Notes: generated by a model not told the origin, from the letters alone. Shown: positions 27,901-35,104, numbered from the stretch's first letter. The stretch: DNA of 48,601 nt from Thioclava indica (GCF_000714545.1 NZ_AUNB01000024.1:1-48601); one strand, 5' to 3'. Made by a program: numbers and translations.

Positions 27901-30900
27901 ATCTGGCGGCCTCGCCCACGCTTTCGGCGACCAAGCCGACCGATATCGGTGTGACGCAAGCGGCCTATGACGCGGCGAAAACGGCGTATCGCGACAGCCT
28001 CACGTCGGGGTCAGCCGCTCCGGCGTCGACGGTCACCAACATCTACGGCAAAACGATTTCGATCAACTTTAATCCGACCGGTCTGGATGTGCCTGAATTG
28101 AAGGCTGCGATTACGGCATACAAAGCGGCTATTGCGCAGGACCCCGCCGCGAACCCGATGTATGTGGTGCCGGTGACCGGGGGCGGCGATCCGCAACTGA
28201 TCAATATCAAAGATTACATCAGCGGCACCGGGCTGGAACCGCGCCTGGAATTTGATATTGCGCAGGCCAACACCTTCAAGACGGATTCCGGTGCAAGCGG
28301 TCTTGCCTATAGCGTTGTCGGAAGCCTGACGGATAATATCGGCGCAAGCTATGATGTTGATAACGCGAATTATGTTGTCAACGGGGCCGAGGTTCACGGC
28401 GGCTTCATCCAGCTTTACGGGCAGATCCTCAACACCTCTTCGACGGGCGGGGAATTGAATGTTCTCGACGGGTTCGGGCGCATCAATGTCACCAACCTCA
28501 GCGCGATCCCGTTGGTGCTTCAGACTTTGGACGCCGGAAGCGATACAACGGATGTCGCAGGTCGCGGTACGGCAGGCGTGATCGACATCACCGATATCAC
28601 AAGCGTGGATGCCTCGGTCAATCCATCGACAGTTGATGTAAAACATACGGTTTACACGCGCGATTATACCCCCGGCGACAGCTCCGGCACGATCATGGTC
28701 GCCACGCAGACCGGCACATTGAACACAACGACAGGCCTTCCGGATTATACCAGCGGCAGCAGCGTCGCTGTGGCCGATAGCTCGAGCAGTGTCGACGGAA
28801 ATGACCGCAACGCATCTTACGCGACCACGGCGGATCAGCGTTACATCTGGACCACGTCGACGGATTACCGGCTCAAGACCACCGTGACGACAACGAGCCG
28901 CCAGTTGTTCGGCTCCAGCGCGCTTGAGATCGACAGCAGCACCAACTTCAAGTCGATCAGTGCACCGTCGGTCGAATCCATGACCCGTCTTGCGAGTGGC
29001 ACCTATCTGAGCCAGGCGGACGGCTACACGCCGACGGGAACGACACAGTTCAAGGACTCGAGTGGGCATTTCACAACCAGCACCGGAACGGGCGCACAGG
29101 CTCCAGCGATCCTGATTACGTCCAACACGAATTACGATCCAAAGTCGAACAGCACGTTGAGTGGCCAGACGTTCGTCGAAGGCGACTTCTCGTTTAGCGA
29201 CCCGCGTTCAAGCTACACGCAGACCGGGCAAAGCAGCAGAAACTGTAACTGGCTGACCTTGTGCATCGATTCCACGGTGACAACGAAATATCTGCTCGAT
29301 CAATATTACACGACGATCAAGACGCACTCGCTTAAGGCTGACAATCCGATTTCGATCAACTTTATCGGTCAGAATGCGCCGAGCGTGATGGTCACCTCGC
29401 CCACGGACGTGACGATGAACGGTCAGGTCTCGGCCCATAGTGGTGATGTCAGCATCGCAGCGACGGGTGCGGGGCATTCCATCCTGGCGGGCAATGACAG
29501 CGCGCTCGTCACCGCACGTCGTATCAAGCTGGCGGCGGGCGGATCGGTCGGAACCTCGGGCTCTGCCGTGCAGCTGCGCATGGACGGTGCGTCCAGCGGC
29601 AATGGCGCGTTGGTTGCGACCGCGGCTGCTGGCAACGTTAACCTGAAGGCTCCGAATGGCGTCGTGATCGAAAAGGTCACGGCGAGCGGCAACCCCATCA
29701 GTGGCAATGGTGTCGTCAATATCGACGCGACCTCTGGCATCGCGTCTGGCCAAGGCGCCCAGTTCTTCACCGCTGACCCTTCGGCCAAAGGCCTGATTCA
29801 GGCGCCGCGTGTGTCATTGGCCGCTTCCAACGGCACGATCGGCTCGATCGCCGATCCGTTGATGGTGAATAGCGGTGCCGCGCTGGGCAGCCGCGTCTTT
29901 GGCGACTCGGTTGATCCCGACCCCTATTACGGTCTGAGCGCCTCTGCCGCTGGCGACATTGGCATCACCTCCGGGATCTGGGGCACGAATGCGTCGGATT
30001 GGACGGGTAATGCCAATGGCACCATGTTGGTCGATCAGGTCATCTCGTTGGGGGGCGATGTCTTGTTGGCCAGCACCGGACAAATCCTTGACAACAACCC
30101 CAATGAAATCATCGACACCCGGAGCTATGCCGAACTGCTGAGCTACTGGAACTCGCTCGGTCTGGTCAAAGGCTCGGCCGAGAATACGGCGAAAGTCGAA
30201 CTCGCAAAAACCGCGTTTGAAAATGGTCGCAATGCTGATTACCAATCCTATTGGATGATCCGCGAGAGCCAGCCTGATGGCGGCGCGGCCTATGATGCAA
30301 GCTACAGCTACACTCTTGATCCGACCTCGCAGCGCTACAAGGCGCTGGTTGATCAGGGTGTGGATATCGCCGCCTATCAAACGGAGCAGACGGATCGCTA
30401 CCATGCGCTCAACCAGACCGTGGGCGATCTTACGGCGAGCTATGACGCCAGCTATGTCTATTCGCTGAGCGATCACCCCGACGAGGCGGCTAAGCTTGAA
30501 AAGGGATCCAGCTGGTCCGAGCGGCAATTGGCCTTTGCCTTGTCGCCGGGCGCATTGAAAACGATCACCGGCACCAACCCTGTCATCAAGGCGCCCAACG
30601 TCTCGGGGCGTAACGTGACCTTGAACGCCGGTATCGGGATCGGGGAAACCGTGGGCGCGGATCTGGGCGCGGCCAATGCTGGCGTGCTGATCCCGGCGGA
30701 TCTTGCACCAAGTGCTTTGACCGATGCGCAAAAGATCGCGCTGGTCACGGCGGAACGTTCGGACATGCTGATCAAGGTAACGCATATCAGCGCACCGGAT
30801 GCGGGGGCCGATCAAGCTACTCTTGATGCCTATACCGAAGCCAGCGCGGCTGGAATCCTGAACGCGACCACCATCGTGCCCTTGGGCAAAGATGAAAGCG

Positions 30901-33389
30901 CGATGACCGCCAATGAATTGGCGGCCTATCATGCGGCGCAGCAGGGCCTTGTGAAAGGTGGCGATCTGACGATCCAGATCCTGAACAAGCGTCCCTTCAA
31001 CTTCGAGGCAACAACCGGGCTGAACGTTGATGTGACCGGACCGACGGGCGCATTGGATCACGGCACCGCCTATCTGGCATCGCGTGGCAACGGTCTGTTG
31101 CACACCATCTCGGTTCCGGGTGAGACACGGATCAAGACGGTTGGCCCGATCGCCAATGTCGGCACGGGCATTGTGGCCACTGGCAACCTGATCCTTGAAT
31201 CTGCGCAAGGCGGCATCGGAACCGGAATCGACCCGTTCAACCCGTCGACCTTGTTTGGGCCGATGCGTCTTTCGCCGCTGGCGGGGGCGTCGATCACCGC
31301 GCGGGCGCAGGGCGACATCGACCTTGATGTGGCGGGCAAGGCGTTGATCGATACGCTTTACTCACCGGGCGATATCAAGGTCGTGGCGGACAAGGGTATT
31401 CTGAATGCCAATGACGACGATCTGATCAACATCCTTGGCACTGACGTTGTGCTTCGCACGGCGAAGGGCAATATCGGTGACGCGGCGCGCACGCTCAATG
31501 CAGGTGTGAACTTTGGCGGCGGGATCACGGCATCGGCGCTTGAGGGAGCGATCTACCTCTTTGGGCCGCAATACCAGAGCTTCGTGATCACCTCGGCGCT
31601 TGCACCCAACGGGATCGAGCTGTCCTCGGCCAGCGCCGCGACGATCAATGGTCCCGTGACCACGGGCGGGCCGATCAAGCTGATCGCGGGCGGCAAGTTG
31701 TCGATCACCGGTAATGCGGCTGTCTCAAGCGCAGCGGGCGATATCATCACATCGGCCGGATCGCTGCAGATGTTCAACGGGGCCACGATGGTGGCCTCGA
31801 GCGGCACAATCGACATCACGGCGCGCACGGGCGAAGCGCTTGTCACCGGGGTTAGCGCCTCGGGCGATGTCACGATTGCCGCCGCAGGGCACGTTCTGGC
31901 GGGCACCGATCCGGCGCGCGCCTTTGACATCGAGACAACCGACCCGAGCGCTTTGGTGAAGATTACCTCGGGCGGAGGGATCGGCGATCAGACGCGGCAG
32001 AATACGACGGCTCTCGATTGGCCCTATGACGGGGCAGGCGTGGCCGATCCGCTTAGCAATGTTGCGAACCCGCTGATCATCAAGACCAACAAGATCGATC
32101 TGGCGGCGAGCGCGGGCGACATCAATGCGATCACGCCGCTTGCCATCACCGAGGCCAAATTGGCCGCAGATACCGGCAGCATCAATATCGCAGCGGGGTC
32201 GACGTTCTACACCGCTTCCACGACGGCGGGCGCCAATGTCCAACTCGTGTCGCAGGGCGATCTGACCGTCGATACTTTGACGGCGGGGACGGCAGGGCCG
32301 GGCACGGTGCATCTTGAGACCGTCGGTGGCGCGTTGACTGTTGGCACCGCGACAAGCACAGGGACGCAGACGTGGCTGGCGCTGAATGATGTGACCTTCG
32401 ATCAGATCACAACGACGGGCGCATTGCCCACCGATCCGGGGGATGTGGATGTGACCTCGGCTGACGGGGCGATCATCGGTGGTTCGATTGATGCGGCTGG
32501 CAGTGTCAGATTGACGGGCAACGGGATCGACTTCGACACGATCCGTGCCGGGGTCGATGCGGCGCTCAATTCAAGTAAGGACATCATCGGAAATCTGCTG
32601 GATGTCGGAAACGTCGTCGATTTGATCGCTGGCAGCGATACCTATGCTGGCGACATCCTCATCAACGTGGTCAAGGCCAAGTCGATGTCCTTCGATGCGA
32701 CGGGCATTTTGAATCTGCCCGACTTGCAGGTGGCGGATTCGTTGGTCTTGCGTGGCGGCACCGTTACGGCCGGGATCACGCAGGTGCCTAACGGTCCCAA
32801 CCCGCTTCGCCTGACCCTGACGGGCGGACGTGGCAGCGTTGGAACCTTGGCGACGATCACCGCCAATGTGCCTGCAGGTCTTGATATCGACGATCTGTTC
32901 TTCGTGGATGCGACGATTGACACCACGGCCGAGGATGTAAGCATTGCAAATGCTTATGTGCCGGGCTCGCTTTGGTTGCGCACGCCGCTGCAATCGCTGT
33001 TGTTCGACAACCGCACGCCGCTGCCGCATTACAATGCCGACGTGCAGTACTTCGAGCCGACCTACGCCTTTGCTCTTGATCTGAAAGGCTACGCGAGCAC
33101 CTCGGACGCCTATGTTGTGCAATATGTCGTCTCGCCTGACTCCACCAACGAGCTTGAGTTGCTGGACTTCCCGGGCGCGGGCCTTGTGCGCGACACAATC
33201 CGTGTGATGCGCAACGGCCTGGATTGGGGATATGGGCCGGGCACGCCGTTCTGGGCGTTCAACACGCTGCAGCCTCGCACCAGCACACCCTATACCGACG
33301 GAGAGAAAATTTACATCGACGGTGTCGCCTATGATGTTGGCCCGCTCGGTGGACAGGCACCTGCCGTGCAGCTAGGCAGTGCACAATGA
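12933..33389 (+). CDS. Giant two-partner-secretion filamentous adhesin (TpsA, LktA/FHA type)
   Basis: This 6818-residue surface protein starts with a long basic signal region (hydrophobic part near 43-60, likely cleavage after Ala62, SVYA|Q). A TPS/haemagglutination-type domain (about 64-310) follows, with the VRDGPVMIDGVLNSYKSGQI and GGNVFFSDSHGFIVG segments. Next come four roughly 400-residue modules (717-2295, anchor VGVAGSLALNLIDTQS) and long Gly/Ala/Val-rich beta-helix-like repeats (to about 4250). A helical, Gln/Lys/Asp-rich stretch (about 4390-4725) and a more varied region to the C-terminus (LGGQAPAVQLGSAQ) complete it. I noticed only four cysteines: C4384/C4392 and C5438/C5444. Its ATG overlaps the preceding stop and its TGA overlaps the tpsB start. 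The frame is open throughout. The role, attachment or biofilm, follows from the family; the ligand is unknown. Confidence 0.93.
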   Translation: MSNRAQRRRSSRTRTLVKPKPAAFAHGPEPTHRTLADSLRFGASTIALGAIAALAGSGSVYAQDAVATGNTIITDGRTKTTVTVNGTETGITTATISQNTGYNSFSKFEQSAGTTVNLYLPDGTGNLVNIVRDGPVMIDGVLNSYKSGQIGGNVFFSDSHGFIVGQSGVVNVGSLTVNTPTDKFLDSVIGADGTINQDAAGKLMRGEIPLSPGGFISISGVINAENGITLDGQNVTLTGPTGTPVTANMLTQRQRFEATVNSKGLSEGGAMVSRNGVISIVAAGNANIRGKIRVGASASGKGGKINIKSGGNTTLAPTAKLNADGAGKAGIGGTIVVYAGSSLFAQTGAVISAHGAGSGAGGFVELSGKNAEIGAVALDLLSDTGAGGTLLIDPIDVTITAGNSILNAGVNTSVLADNSITIQAGGSIDTTLSGGASGDITLTAPTISVAAGGLLNAEALGGGTAGNVTLNATQASGGTAQITVAGEIRGGDVNLLASSTAAPLTIIASTPTANAAISIDGGTIAASGALAARATASTAATAVNLPVGVVVTNVSASVDVTGGANIQAASADLSSTATAESQIATKSLVPADSGADGAVAVSTVNSSATTHIGTADLIITGDARLGATNTVTSHADATPISAAFGASVAVSVVDVTTSATVDSSGYISTDSLSLDAATSTDIVARAAAAEGGATAPDSGSEASNYLNDSEYQSAASTSEGGVSVVGALAISNLSSNTTASLASDRASDIAGDASVRSSTANVADVTADGSALESDVGVGVAVGINIAKVTNDATVGGAGLAAGALEVGAEMTGAGRNSFTTHATSGAGGTSVGVAGSLAVNLIDTQSVATISATSPVAISGGAVTITAEDESVSSAVADPDTTGATGDVGVGASVATNIVGNRTIASVADNTAITTPGSLTLSARSVREITTTAQAGSSGGVSATPALALSLVNNTTTAQLGANATAQKSTGNISILASQQATEETTASGKAAGSKAAIGAAVAIALVNDTTSATTLRDLDASNNITLRSWGASLNTLEATASASGAEAADDSGDAPAGQDSDVDTTVTSNLTHASDQQTTADVGDAEQQQASADGAADETGRSASTSEGKVTVAAAVGVNVQNSSVSAGVPDGRDIKAGGALSVSTSNNTTGSVTSDGTAAGDAPAAVGIGAAVAINLIHTSNDATLGNGSVTAGSIEITALKQDVAKLVAGDPADPVTDTYLASATSGAGGSKVGVAGSLALNLIDTQSTASIADSATITLSGGDLTLSSDNQTNTTASALPDETGAAGGKVGIGASVAINILANRSSATLGDEAGVTGAQDVTLSASSVHEITTSAEAGAEGGVAIMPVVALSLVNNTTTAQFGTLAAGIATTGKISITASQQASTTTSAKGQAAGGTAAIGAALALNLVNDKVTATTNRDISAGGDVTLAAYGASLGTLTAEASASGGAPADDNGDAQAGQEATVDDTVDTQLSDARDQQTASGVGDSEQQGESDAAASENHSAETSEGKITVAAAVAVNVQNASVTADVPNAISITSPTGALRILTASNADGKATANASAVGEEGAQAKVGIGAAMSVNVVHAANNATLGNATHDVKSLNISASKLDVAALAANPSSTATRKDTYLASATSGAGGSSVGVAGSLGLNLIDTQSMASVSDTSTLTLHGGDVAIFADNQTSETAKALPVEGAAGGTVGIGASAAINIVGNRSIAELGDDVTLAGAKDLSVKASADHEITTEAEAGAKGGVGIVPVVALALVTNTASATIGSNANALAVSGDLEVEAEQNASEETKASATAAGDKAAIGIALSLALVSDKVVVSTGRSITAGGDVTFSASGSSIGSLSVTAGAAGAEGTDENDEAKDGEGSVDDRANSQFAHAQTTQSDSNVGDAEQQADTTETADKEHSAKTSEGKLSVAAAAGVNVVTSSVSAQMSDGKDIAAGGRLTVMAINGTDGTVTADASASGSAISIGAAAAVNAITQTNTASLGAATYTANGVTVSALKGDPADAAHVDTFSTTAKSGAGGTNVGIAGALALNLIDARSAATVSGSAIVDAGTGASVVSADQQMVASATAAPLDESNTSGGKVGIGASAALNLITTKSTAEIKDGAAFDDGAGLSVTANSDISTVTDAKAGSEGGIAVDAVVALALLDVDTTARIGTGNAITTAGDVEIAATSSGENTATGSGEAKAGKVGVGAAVAVIAGGGDKSTDIKNTSVTSAELARDLTAASLSIEAASARSYEAYATASAGGGKDKDASETSDAESTKNLEDTKDYQRGTDGSDQKTGKGGAKVTVAAAVGVAAAQDLVTATMDDVTVSLSDDLSVAATNDTNIATKGDGTASGAQIGVAVGVALSISNNTAKARIADGATVSSAGAINVTANTSQNMAHEAGKTDFLNGLSAIAYAGASSKKVSVAGALAVDVSNTTTSATIGDTVTIGNVSRVGAVNVTADNSSRMAAKSTSMAKSGKVGVGASVAVVVSDNSYTANVGAGTDITSGAVTVRASNAKIPPMPAFNFTDLKHFQENIVNQPLFGAGNYYVEAIGGAQASNVAVQGSFGVMVFSDKTSAAIGNSLNTPTSTAVTVVDSDGADIAVSANNDFDAKALSGAVALSSKVGVGISSSVIVGSGEITSQLGVNTRLTDAGAVEISADGKQSVDVVGISAAGGSSVGVAGVATVLTSENDVEALIGAGSEIKASGDLSLIANNDFDSLSVAGGLGIGGSAGVGAAASVVTVNNVTRAAIADGTNATNAVKISQAGALNVKAKATEKGETFAVAGGASQSVGVGAGTGVYVLDTTTEALIGKYAQLGQTGTLGDIAVEARDDSTLDTYPGAAGVGGSVGVGAGVGVGVITKAVRAEIGDYAAVKGSDVLVNAQSGEAANILAISAGVGGDAGLAGAVAVYTIENTTTARIGESAKVFASDDVAVLANDIATVDSFAGSLGAGGSAGVGASVGIVIIDNKTHATIADLAEVTALGAGAGVTYVSDFEAGFTSFADNFKGAGLPDWDASSGLTAANASSATTVGLTAADARNSGLSLLTKTRTTTPTQTTGHGVVVNAAASNSVRSLEIGFGAGGSAGIALSGNVPVITSDTQATIGAAQINKMAGAASANQGVTVAAASDTYDLGIAGAAAVGGAVGAGAGVTVAVVKNTTKATVDDNADMKAAGDVAVTANAQADFAAFSAAAAGGGSVALAGGVGVISLTDVTEATLGGTTVAGGNVQVLADDQTRVATMDGSVSVGLGAAGVGGAIGVLSLNKTTTADISAGARVTALGNSSNTFAAYLGTDMTASTLAARGLNVAATSGESNLTIAASAAGGLYAGISGVVTVQLHNITTSANIGDNALINKDASQSGANAAQDVYVTARDTSISNVYAGGLAVGFVGLAGTVDVGVIKTTTSATIGDGVQMAAKRNVSVSGLSNKAGNSVIVAGAAGVVSVGAAVAVYDYGNGITPGGEADDKMSDATDGKYALSDITGQAQGQTNDNGGDGITSLFDDPGTDSRIKSASDKAQAERAAIVLDAAPASGLVVPAGTSANMGSATISAGGTIGVRSYDKLTTTFTAGAAAAGIAGVGAGIVVQSVDTTNTAQLSGAANITAASLKVNASTLHSLTTHSVVGAAGGFGLAAAVSTVSDDSDTYAYINGATIQVSGDTAVNVASTRTVDTEALGVAFGLSGAAGVSFSQASVGGETKAALGADASGATADAGVDIGEDPGIGTRSGSVTMGATSGDWAKSNTIAAGGGIGFSLQGAVSLADVTTSVGTEMNDAKIYTNNAITNTVSAANSATTDSGGASLSGGLAAGVSLSHSTLKVTLANDVHNGSVLDGGSVTLGTAITKGRADADAIAVAGALVGLAGSDAKSVNASSAQTLVSDSTIKANGAVNVTANSSTNQTTAAKGYVGGLAAFGSNDAKSTSGTVTRAVMTDMGGVKAGTLNVTATGTDTNDAVSVSGSGGVVAGAASSADTITNSTTEALINTTAPGQKFLIDVTNGTATINATHTATFGGSVNSTQASLVGASGASLEHVVDATVNAGFGDYAYLRAANLDVGSASYVHNVFGSGWNVNSGSGGLASGPAGKVSVDITQNTKSTVGNEADVRLLLPTSGLSSLQIEAYNDVITQQKAKLDSAGLVALASSVVELGATQNATIDIGDNGTLLVDVGDINMGAWNNAVLDGRSSATTYGVAGAPTGHSHANLTVANAVNIGSEMRVEATDGISPTDGSTPTHATVDIYAGRSPTGTRSVNNLKATIDLFNNSAVPIPGSPDAQANLANNATITQGTTANPAGSQLKGILAAGDITIGADRGENTLSAVGTGTDIYRQALAAAASAVSELFGGDEVTFDYHGGTTSNTGSGALKLDGLVSTGLQRYKSLTIDYVSGCADPNTLACITTSGTIDSDGYTKESVTSDNSVIVQRLTQLELLKSLTDGDTVALGAYQNEIDFLQQKLIALGLGEINSSGEFQLKAYASGKSEQQLLIDQKSSAESQLDIVKIRFGNQSSSIVDVSLPESITEIYDNGTSNDFASFAAASRDEAASLTAYTDALNTPATIPDGSGTKPNPDYAAAQALIADYNTYKGRVNAGLNDAAGFNATIVSKVAANKTLQTEINTLAATIADPASTATQVSDAQSQMVAKLNQLVTNNTAIKTASDSLKGKLDYVYTNLENLATTANGGTGVDGSTSLGTKLAQIDSVNTTVGDWTTAIGTTNSATSDRVTTLVGSPPPAGGYTVSSFTTTASGLASTISALNTQIPTASDTPATAPSTPSITVKDLAARLGNIYLTGNTFDGGGTGILSAPGNAEINLTNNTAATLQVNNIMMPSYDAGNIRVNGVIVNTVDEVAAFSPTSARFAHVVSGLNSSRPSVTITNNYNPTSSAFPLGLAPPDLVVKGVINNVDGKVDLTSEYGNIYVQGAINAGSVNILARNGDFVSSYVNGFNNIGGDPASFNNPTQSAERGIGIIANGAISISARYLNINSTVQSGIVDLQLNLAASPTLSATKPTDIGVTQAAYDAAKTAYRDSLTSGSAAPASTVTNIYGKTISINFNPTGLDVPELKAAITAYKAAIAQDPAANPMYVVPVTGGGDPQLINIKDYISGTGLEPRLEFDIAQANTFKTDSGASGLAYSVVGSLTDNIGASYDVDNANYVVNGAEVHGGFIQLYGQILNTSSTGGELNVLDGFGRINVTNLSAIPLVLQTLDAGSDTTDVAGRGTAGVIDITDITSVDASVNPSTVDVKHTVYTRDYTPGDSSGTIMVATQTGTLNTTTGLPDYTSGSSVAVADSSSSVDGNDRNASYATTADQRYIWTTSTDYRLKTTVTTTSRQLFGSSALEIDSSTNFKSISAPSVESMTRLASGTYLSQADGYTPTGTTQFKDSSGHFTTSTGTGAQAPAILITSNTNYDPKSNSTLSGQTFVEGDFSFSDPRSSYTQTGQSSRNCNWLTLCIDSTVTTKYLLDQYYTTIKTHSLKADNPISINFIGQNAPSVMVTSPTDVTMNGQVSAHSGDVSIAATGAGHSILAGNDSALVTARRIKLAAGGSVGTSGSAVQLRMDGASSGNGALVATAAAGNVNLKAPNGVVIEKVTASGNPISGNGVVNIDATSGIASGQGAQFFTADPSAKGLIQAPRVSLAASNGTIGSIADPLMVNSGAALGSRVFGDSVDPDPYYGLSASAAGDIGITSGIWGTNASDWTGNANGTMLVDQVISLGGDVLLASTGQILDNNPNEIIDTRSYAELLSYWNSLGLVKGSAENTAKVELAKTAFENGRNADYQSYWMIRESQPDGGAAYDASYSYTLDPTSQRYKALVDQGVDIAAYQTEQTDRYHALNQTVGDLTASYDASYVYSLSDHPDEAAKLEKGSSWSERQLAFALSPGALKTITGTNPVIKAPNVSGRNVTLNAGIGIGETVGADLGAANAGVLIPADLAPSALTDAQKIALVTAERSDMLIKVTHISAPDAGADQATLDAYTEASAAGILNATTIVPLGKDESAMTANELAAYHAAQQGLVKGGDLTIQILNKRPFNFEATTGLNVDVTGPTGALDHGTAYLASRGNGLLHTISVPGETRIKTVGPIANVGTGIVATGNLILESAQGGIGTGIDPFNPSTLFGPMRLSPLAGASITARAQGDIDLDVAGKALIDTLYSPGDIKVVADKGILNANDDDLINILGTDVVLRTAKGNIGDAARTLNAGVNFGGGITASALEGAIYLFGPQYQSFVITSALAPNGIELSSASAATINGPVTTGGPIKLIAGGKLSITGNAAVSSAAGDIITSAGSLQMFNGATMVASSGTIDITARTGEALVTGVSASGDVTIAAAGHVLAGTDPARAFDIETTDPSALVKITSGGGIGDQTRQNTTALDWPYDGAGVADPLSNVANPLIIKTNKIDLAASAGDINAITPLAITEAKLAADTGSINIAAGSTFYTASTTAGANVQLVSQGDLTVDTLTAGTAGPGTVHLETVGGALTVGTATSTGTQTWLALNDVTFDQITTTGALPTDPGDVDVTSADGAIIGGSIDAAGSVRLTGNGIDFDTIRAGVDAALNSSKDIIGNLLDVGNVVDLIAGSDTYAGDILINVVKAKSMSFDATGILNLPDLQVADSLVLRGGTVTAGITQVPNGPNPLRLTLTGGRGSVGTLATITANVPAGLDIDDLFFVDATIDTTAEDVSIANAYVPGSLWLRTPLQSLLFDNRTPLPHYNADVQYFEPTYAFALDLKGYASTSDAYVVQYVVSPDSTNELELLDFPGAGLVRDTIRVMRNGLDWGYGPGTPFWAFNTLQPRTSTPYTDGEKIYIDGVAYDVGPLGGQAPAVQLGSAQ
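15081..19817 (+). repeat. Four tandem ~1.2 kb modules inside tpsA
   Basis: Module starts are marked by a TSEG(G/K) anchor at residues 717, 1107, 1510 and 1915, and by its degenerate form near 2296, giving module lengths of 390, 403, 405 and 381 residues. A second anchor occurs once per module: VGVAGSLAVNLIDTQS, VGVAGSLALNLIDTQS, VGVAGSLGLNLIDTQS and VGIAGALALNLIDARS. A third (HEITT.AEAGA) recurs in the first three. Modules 2 and 3 are the closest in DNA; the last is most diverged and loses the TSEG word at its end. Confidence 0.88.
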
Positions 33390-35092
33390 TCAAAAAAGAA
33401 ATGGAGAGCGGCGCGGTGAAAGCACAACAAAAGGCAGTCAGGCACCGCGCATCCAGTTTCCTAAGCCTGGGGGCTGCGGGCTTGATCGGGTCGCTGGCGC
33501 TGATGCAATCGGCGGCCGGGGTGGAGGCGCAAGCGCTTAATCCTGCGACCACGATCGAGCAGCAAAATGCTCGCCGCGTGCAAGAGCTAAGCGCAACAAC
33601 CCCGCTCACCGGGCCCGTGGTGATCAGCCCGACGGCGGCGCGCGGCGAGATGGTCCCGCCCGGCGGTCCGACGGTTTTGCTGACCAAGGTTGAGTTCACC
33701 CCCGGATCAGCCTTTCTGACGCAAGCCGATCTTGACGCTATTCTTGTCGACTACGTTGGCAAACGGGTCGATTTCTCGCAGATCCAGCATCTCGTGCAGG
33801 ATGTGAACGACCTCTACACGCGCAAGGGCATCGTCACGGCAAGCGCTGTCTTGCCGCCGCAAACGCTTGATCGCGGCCTGCTCAAGGTGCAGCTCGTCGA
33901 GGGCAAGCTTGCCACGGTCGCCGTGAATGGGGCCCAGCAGGTGCCGGCGGATTTCATCTTGCAACGGGTGCGACTGACGCGGGGCGAAAACACGGTGGAC
34001 GTGCCATCTGCCGCCAAGGACATTACGCGGTTCAACAAAGTCTACGATGCGCAGCTGCGCATGTCGCTGCAGCCGGGGACTGATTTCGGGACCACAGATG
34101 TCGCGCTGCAACTGATCGAGCCGCAGAAGAACCAACTGTCGTTCTTCCTTGATAATCAGGGTGTGCCGTCGACGGGAAAGACCGAGTTGGGTGTCTTCTA
34201 TCACCGCTACAGCTTGCTGATGCCCGATGATAACTTTCTTGCCTATGGCACGCATGCGCAGGGCAGTGACTCGGGCACGCTATCATATGATGCGCCGATC
34301 ACGCCTATGGGCACGCGTCTGGGCCTGACCTTCAGCCGCTCGACGATCAACGTGATTAGCGGGCCGACGCAGCCGCTCAATATCTCGGGGCGCTCGGGAT
34401 CTTTTGGGGCGACGCTAAGCCAGCCGCTGTATGTTTCGCCGACCTGGTCGCTTTTCGCGATTGGCGGAGCCTCGTATGGAACCTCGAAATCCTTTTCGAA
34501 CGCGACGCCGCTGGTGGATTCTACGACGAAGGAATATTCGCTATCACTCAACGCCAATTATAACAAAGAGCGGCTGGCCTTCTCGATTACGCCCCAGATA
34601 TCGCACGCCTTGACCAACGATCATCTCGCGCCGCTCAAACGCGACATCACGCTGTTCACCGGCTCTTTCAACGGCTCTTACCAGTTGAAAAATGGGATCG
34701 TTCTGATCGCTAACGGCGCTTGGCAGTATACCGATGCCAAGCTTGTGCCGGGGGATCTGTTGTTCCAAGTCGGCGGGCCGACGACGGTACGCGGCTTTCC
34801 CAGTGACGCCTCTTCGGGGGACAGCGGCTATTTCGCCCAATTCGAAGTGCATAAGGCGCTTGATATAAAGGGCTTGGCAAAAGGTCTTGATGTTTATGGC
34901 TTTATCGATGCTGGGTCTGTGTATTCAACCTTCCCCAAAAGCGTGTTCTTTGTCTCTGGAGGCGCAGGCCTTTCCTATCCTTTGACAAAAAATGCCAAGC
35001 TTGAATTCGGGGTCGGGTTTCCCCTAAGGCAGGTTGTGGCGAACCAATCGCCCGCGACAGTCTATACCCGCCTGACGGTTGCAGCATTTTAG
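33386..35092 (+). CDS. TpsB transporter (FhaC/ShlB/HecB family)
   Basis: TpsB is an Omp85-superfamily barrel that recognises the TPS domain of its partner and exports it through the outer membrane. The 568-residue protein has a signal peptide (about 24-50), an N-terminal linker, POTRA-like segments (about 85-240, with the LTKVEFTPGSAFLTQADLD start) and a C-terminal barrel. The VRGF loop-6 motif is at residues 468-471 (in a VRGFPSDAS context). The protein ends in Phe568, as outer-membrane barrels usually do. Its ATG overlaps the adhesin stop by four bases (ATGA), so adhesin and transporter are co-translated. The gene looks intact although an IS remnant starts only 12 bases after its stop. Confidence 0.95.
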   Translation: MIKKEMESGAVKAQQKAVRHRASSFLSLGAAGLIGSLALMQSAAGVEAQALNPATTIEQQNARRVQELSATTPLTGPVVISPTAARGEMVPPGGPTVLLTKVEFTPGSAFLTQADLDAILVDYVGKRVDFSQIQHLVQDVNDLYTRKGIVTASAVLPPQTLDRGLLKVQLVEGKLATVAVNGAQQVPADFILQRVRLTRGENTVDVPSAAKDITRFNKVYDAQLRMSLQPGTDFGTTDVALQLIEPQKNQLSFFLDNQGVPSTGKTELGVFYHRYSLLMPDDNFLAYGTHAQGSDSGTLSYDAPITPMGTRLGLTFSRSTINVISGPTQPLNISGRSGSFGATLSQPLYVSPTWSLFAIGGASYGTSKSFSNATPLVDSTTKEYSLSLNANYNKERLAFSITPQISHALTNDHLAPLKRDITLFTGSFNGSYQLKNGIVLIANGAWQYTDAKLVPGDLLFQVGGPTTVRGFPSDASSGDSGYFAQFEVHKALDIKGLAKGLDVYGFIDAGSVYSTFPKSVFFVSGGAGLSYPLTKNAKLEFGVGFPLRQVVANQSPATVYTRLTVAAF

Positions 35093-35104
35093 GAGCGTGC
35101 GCGC

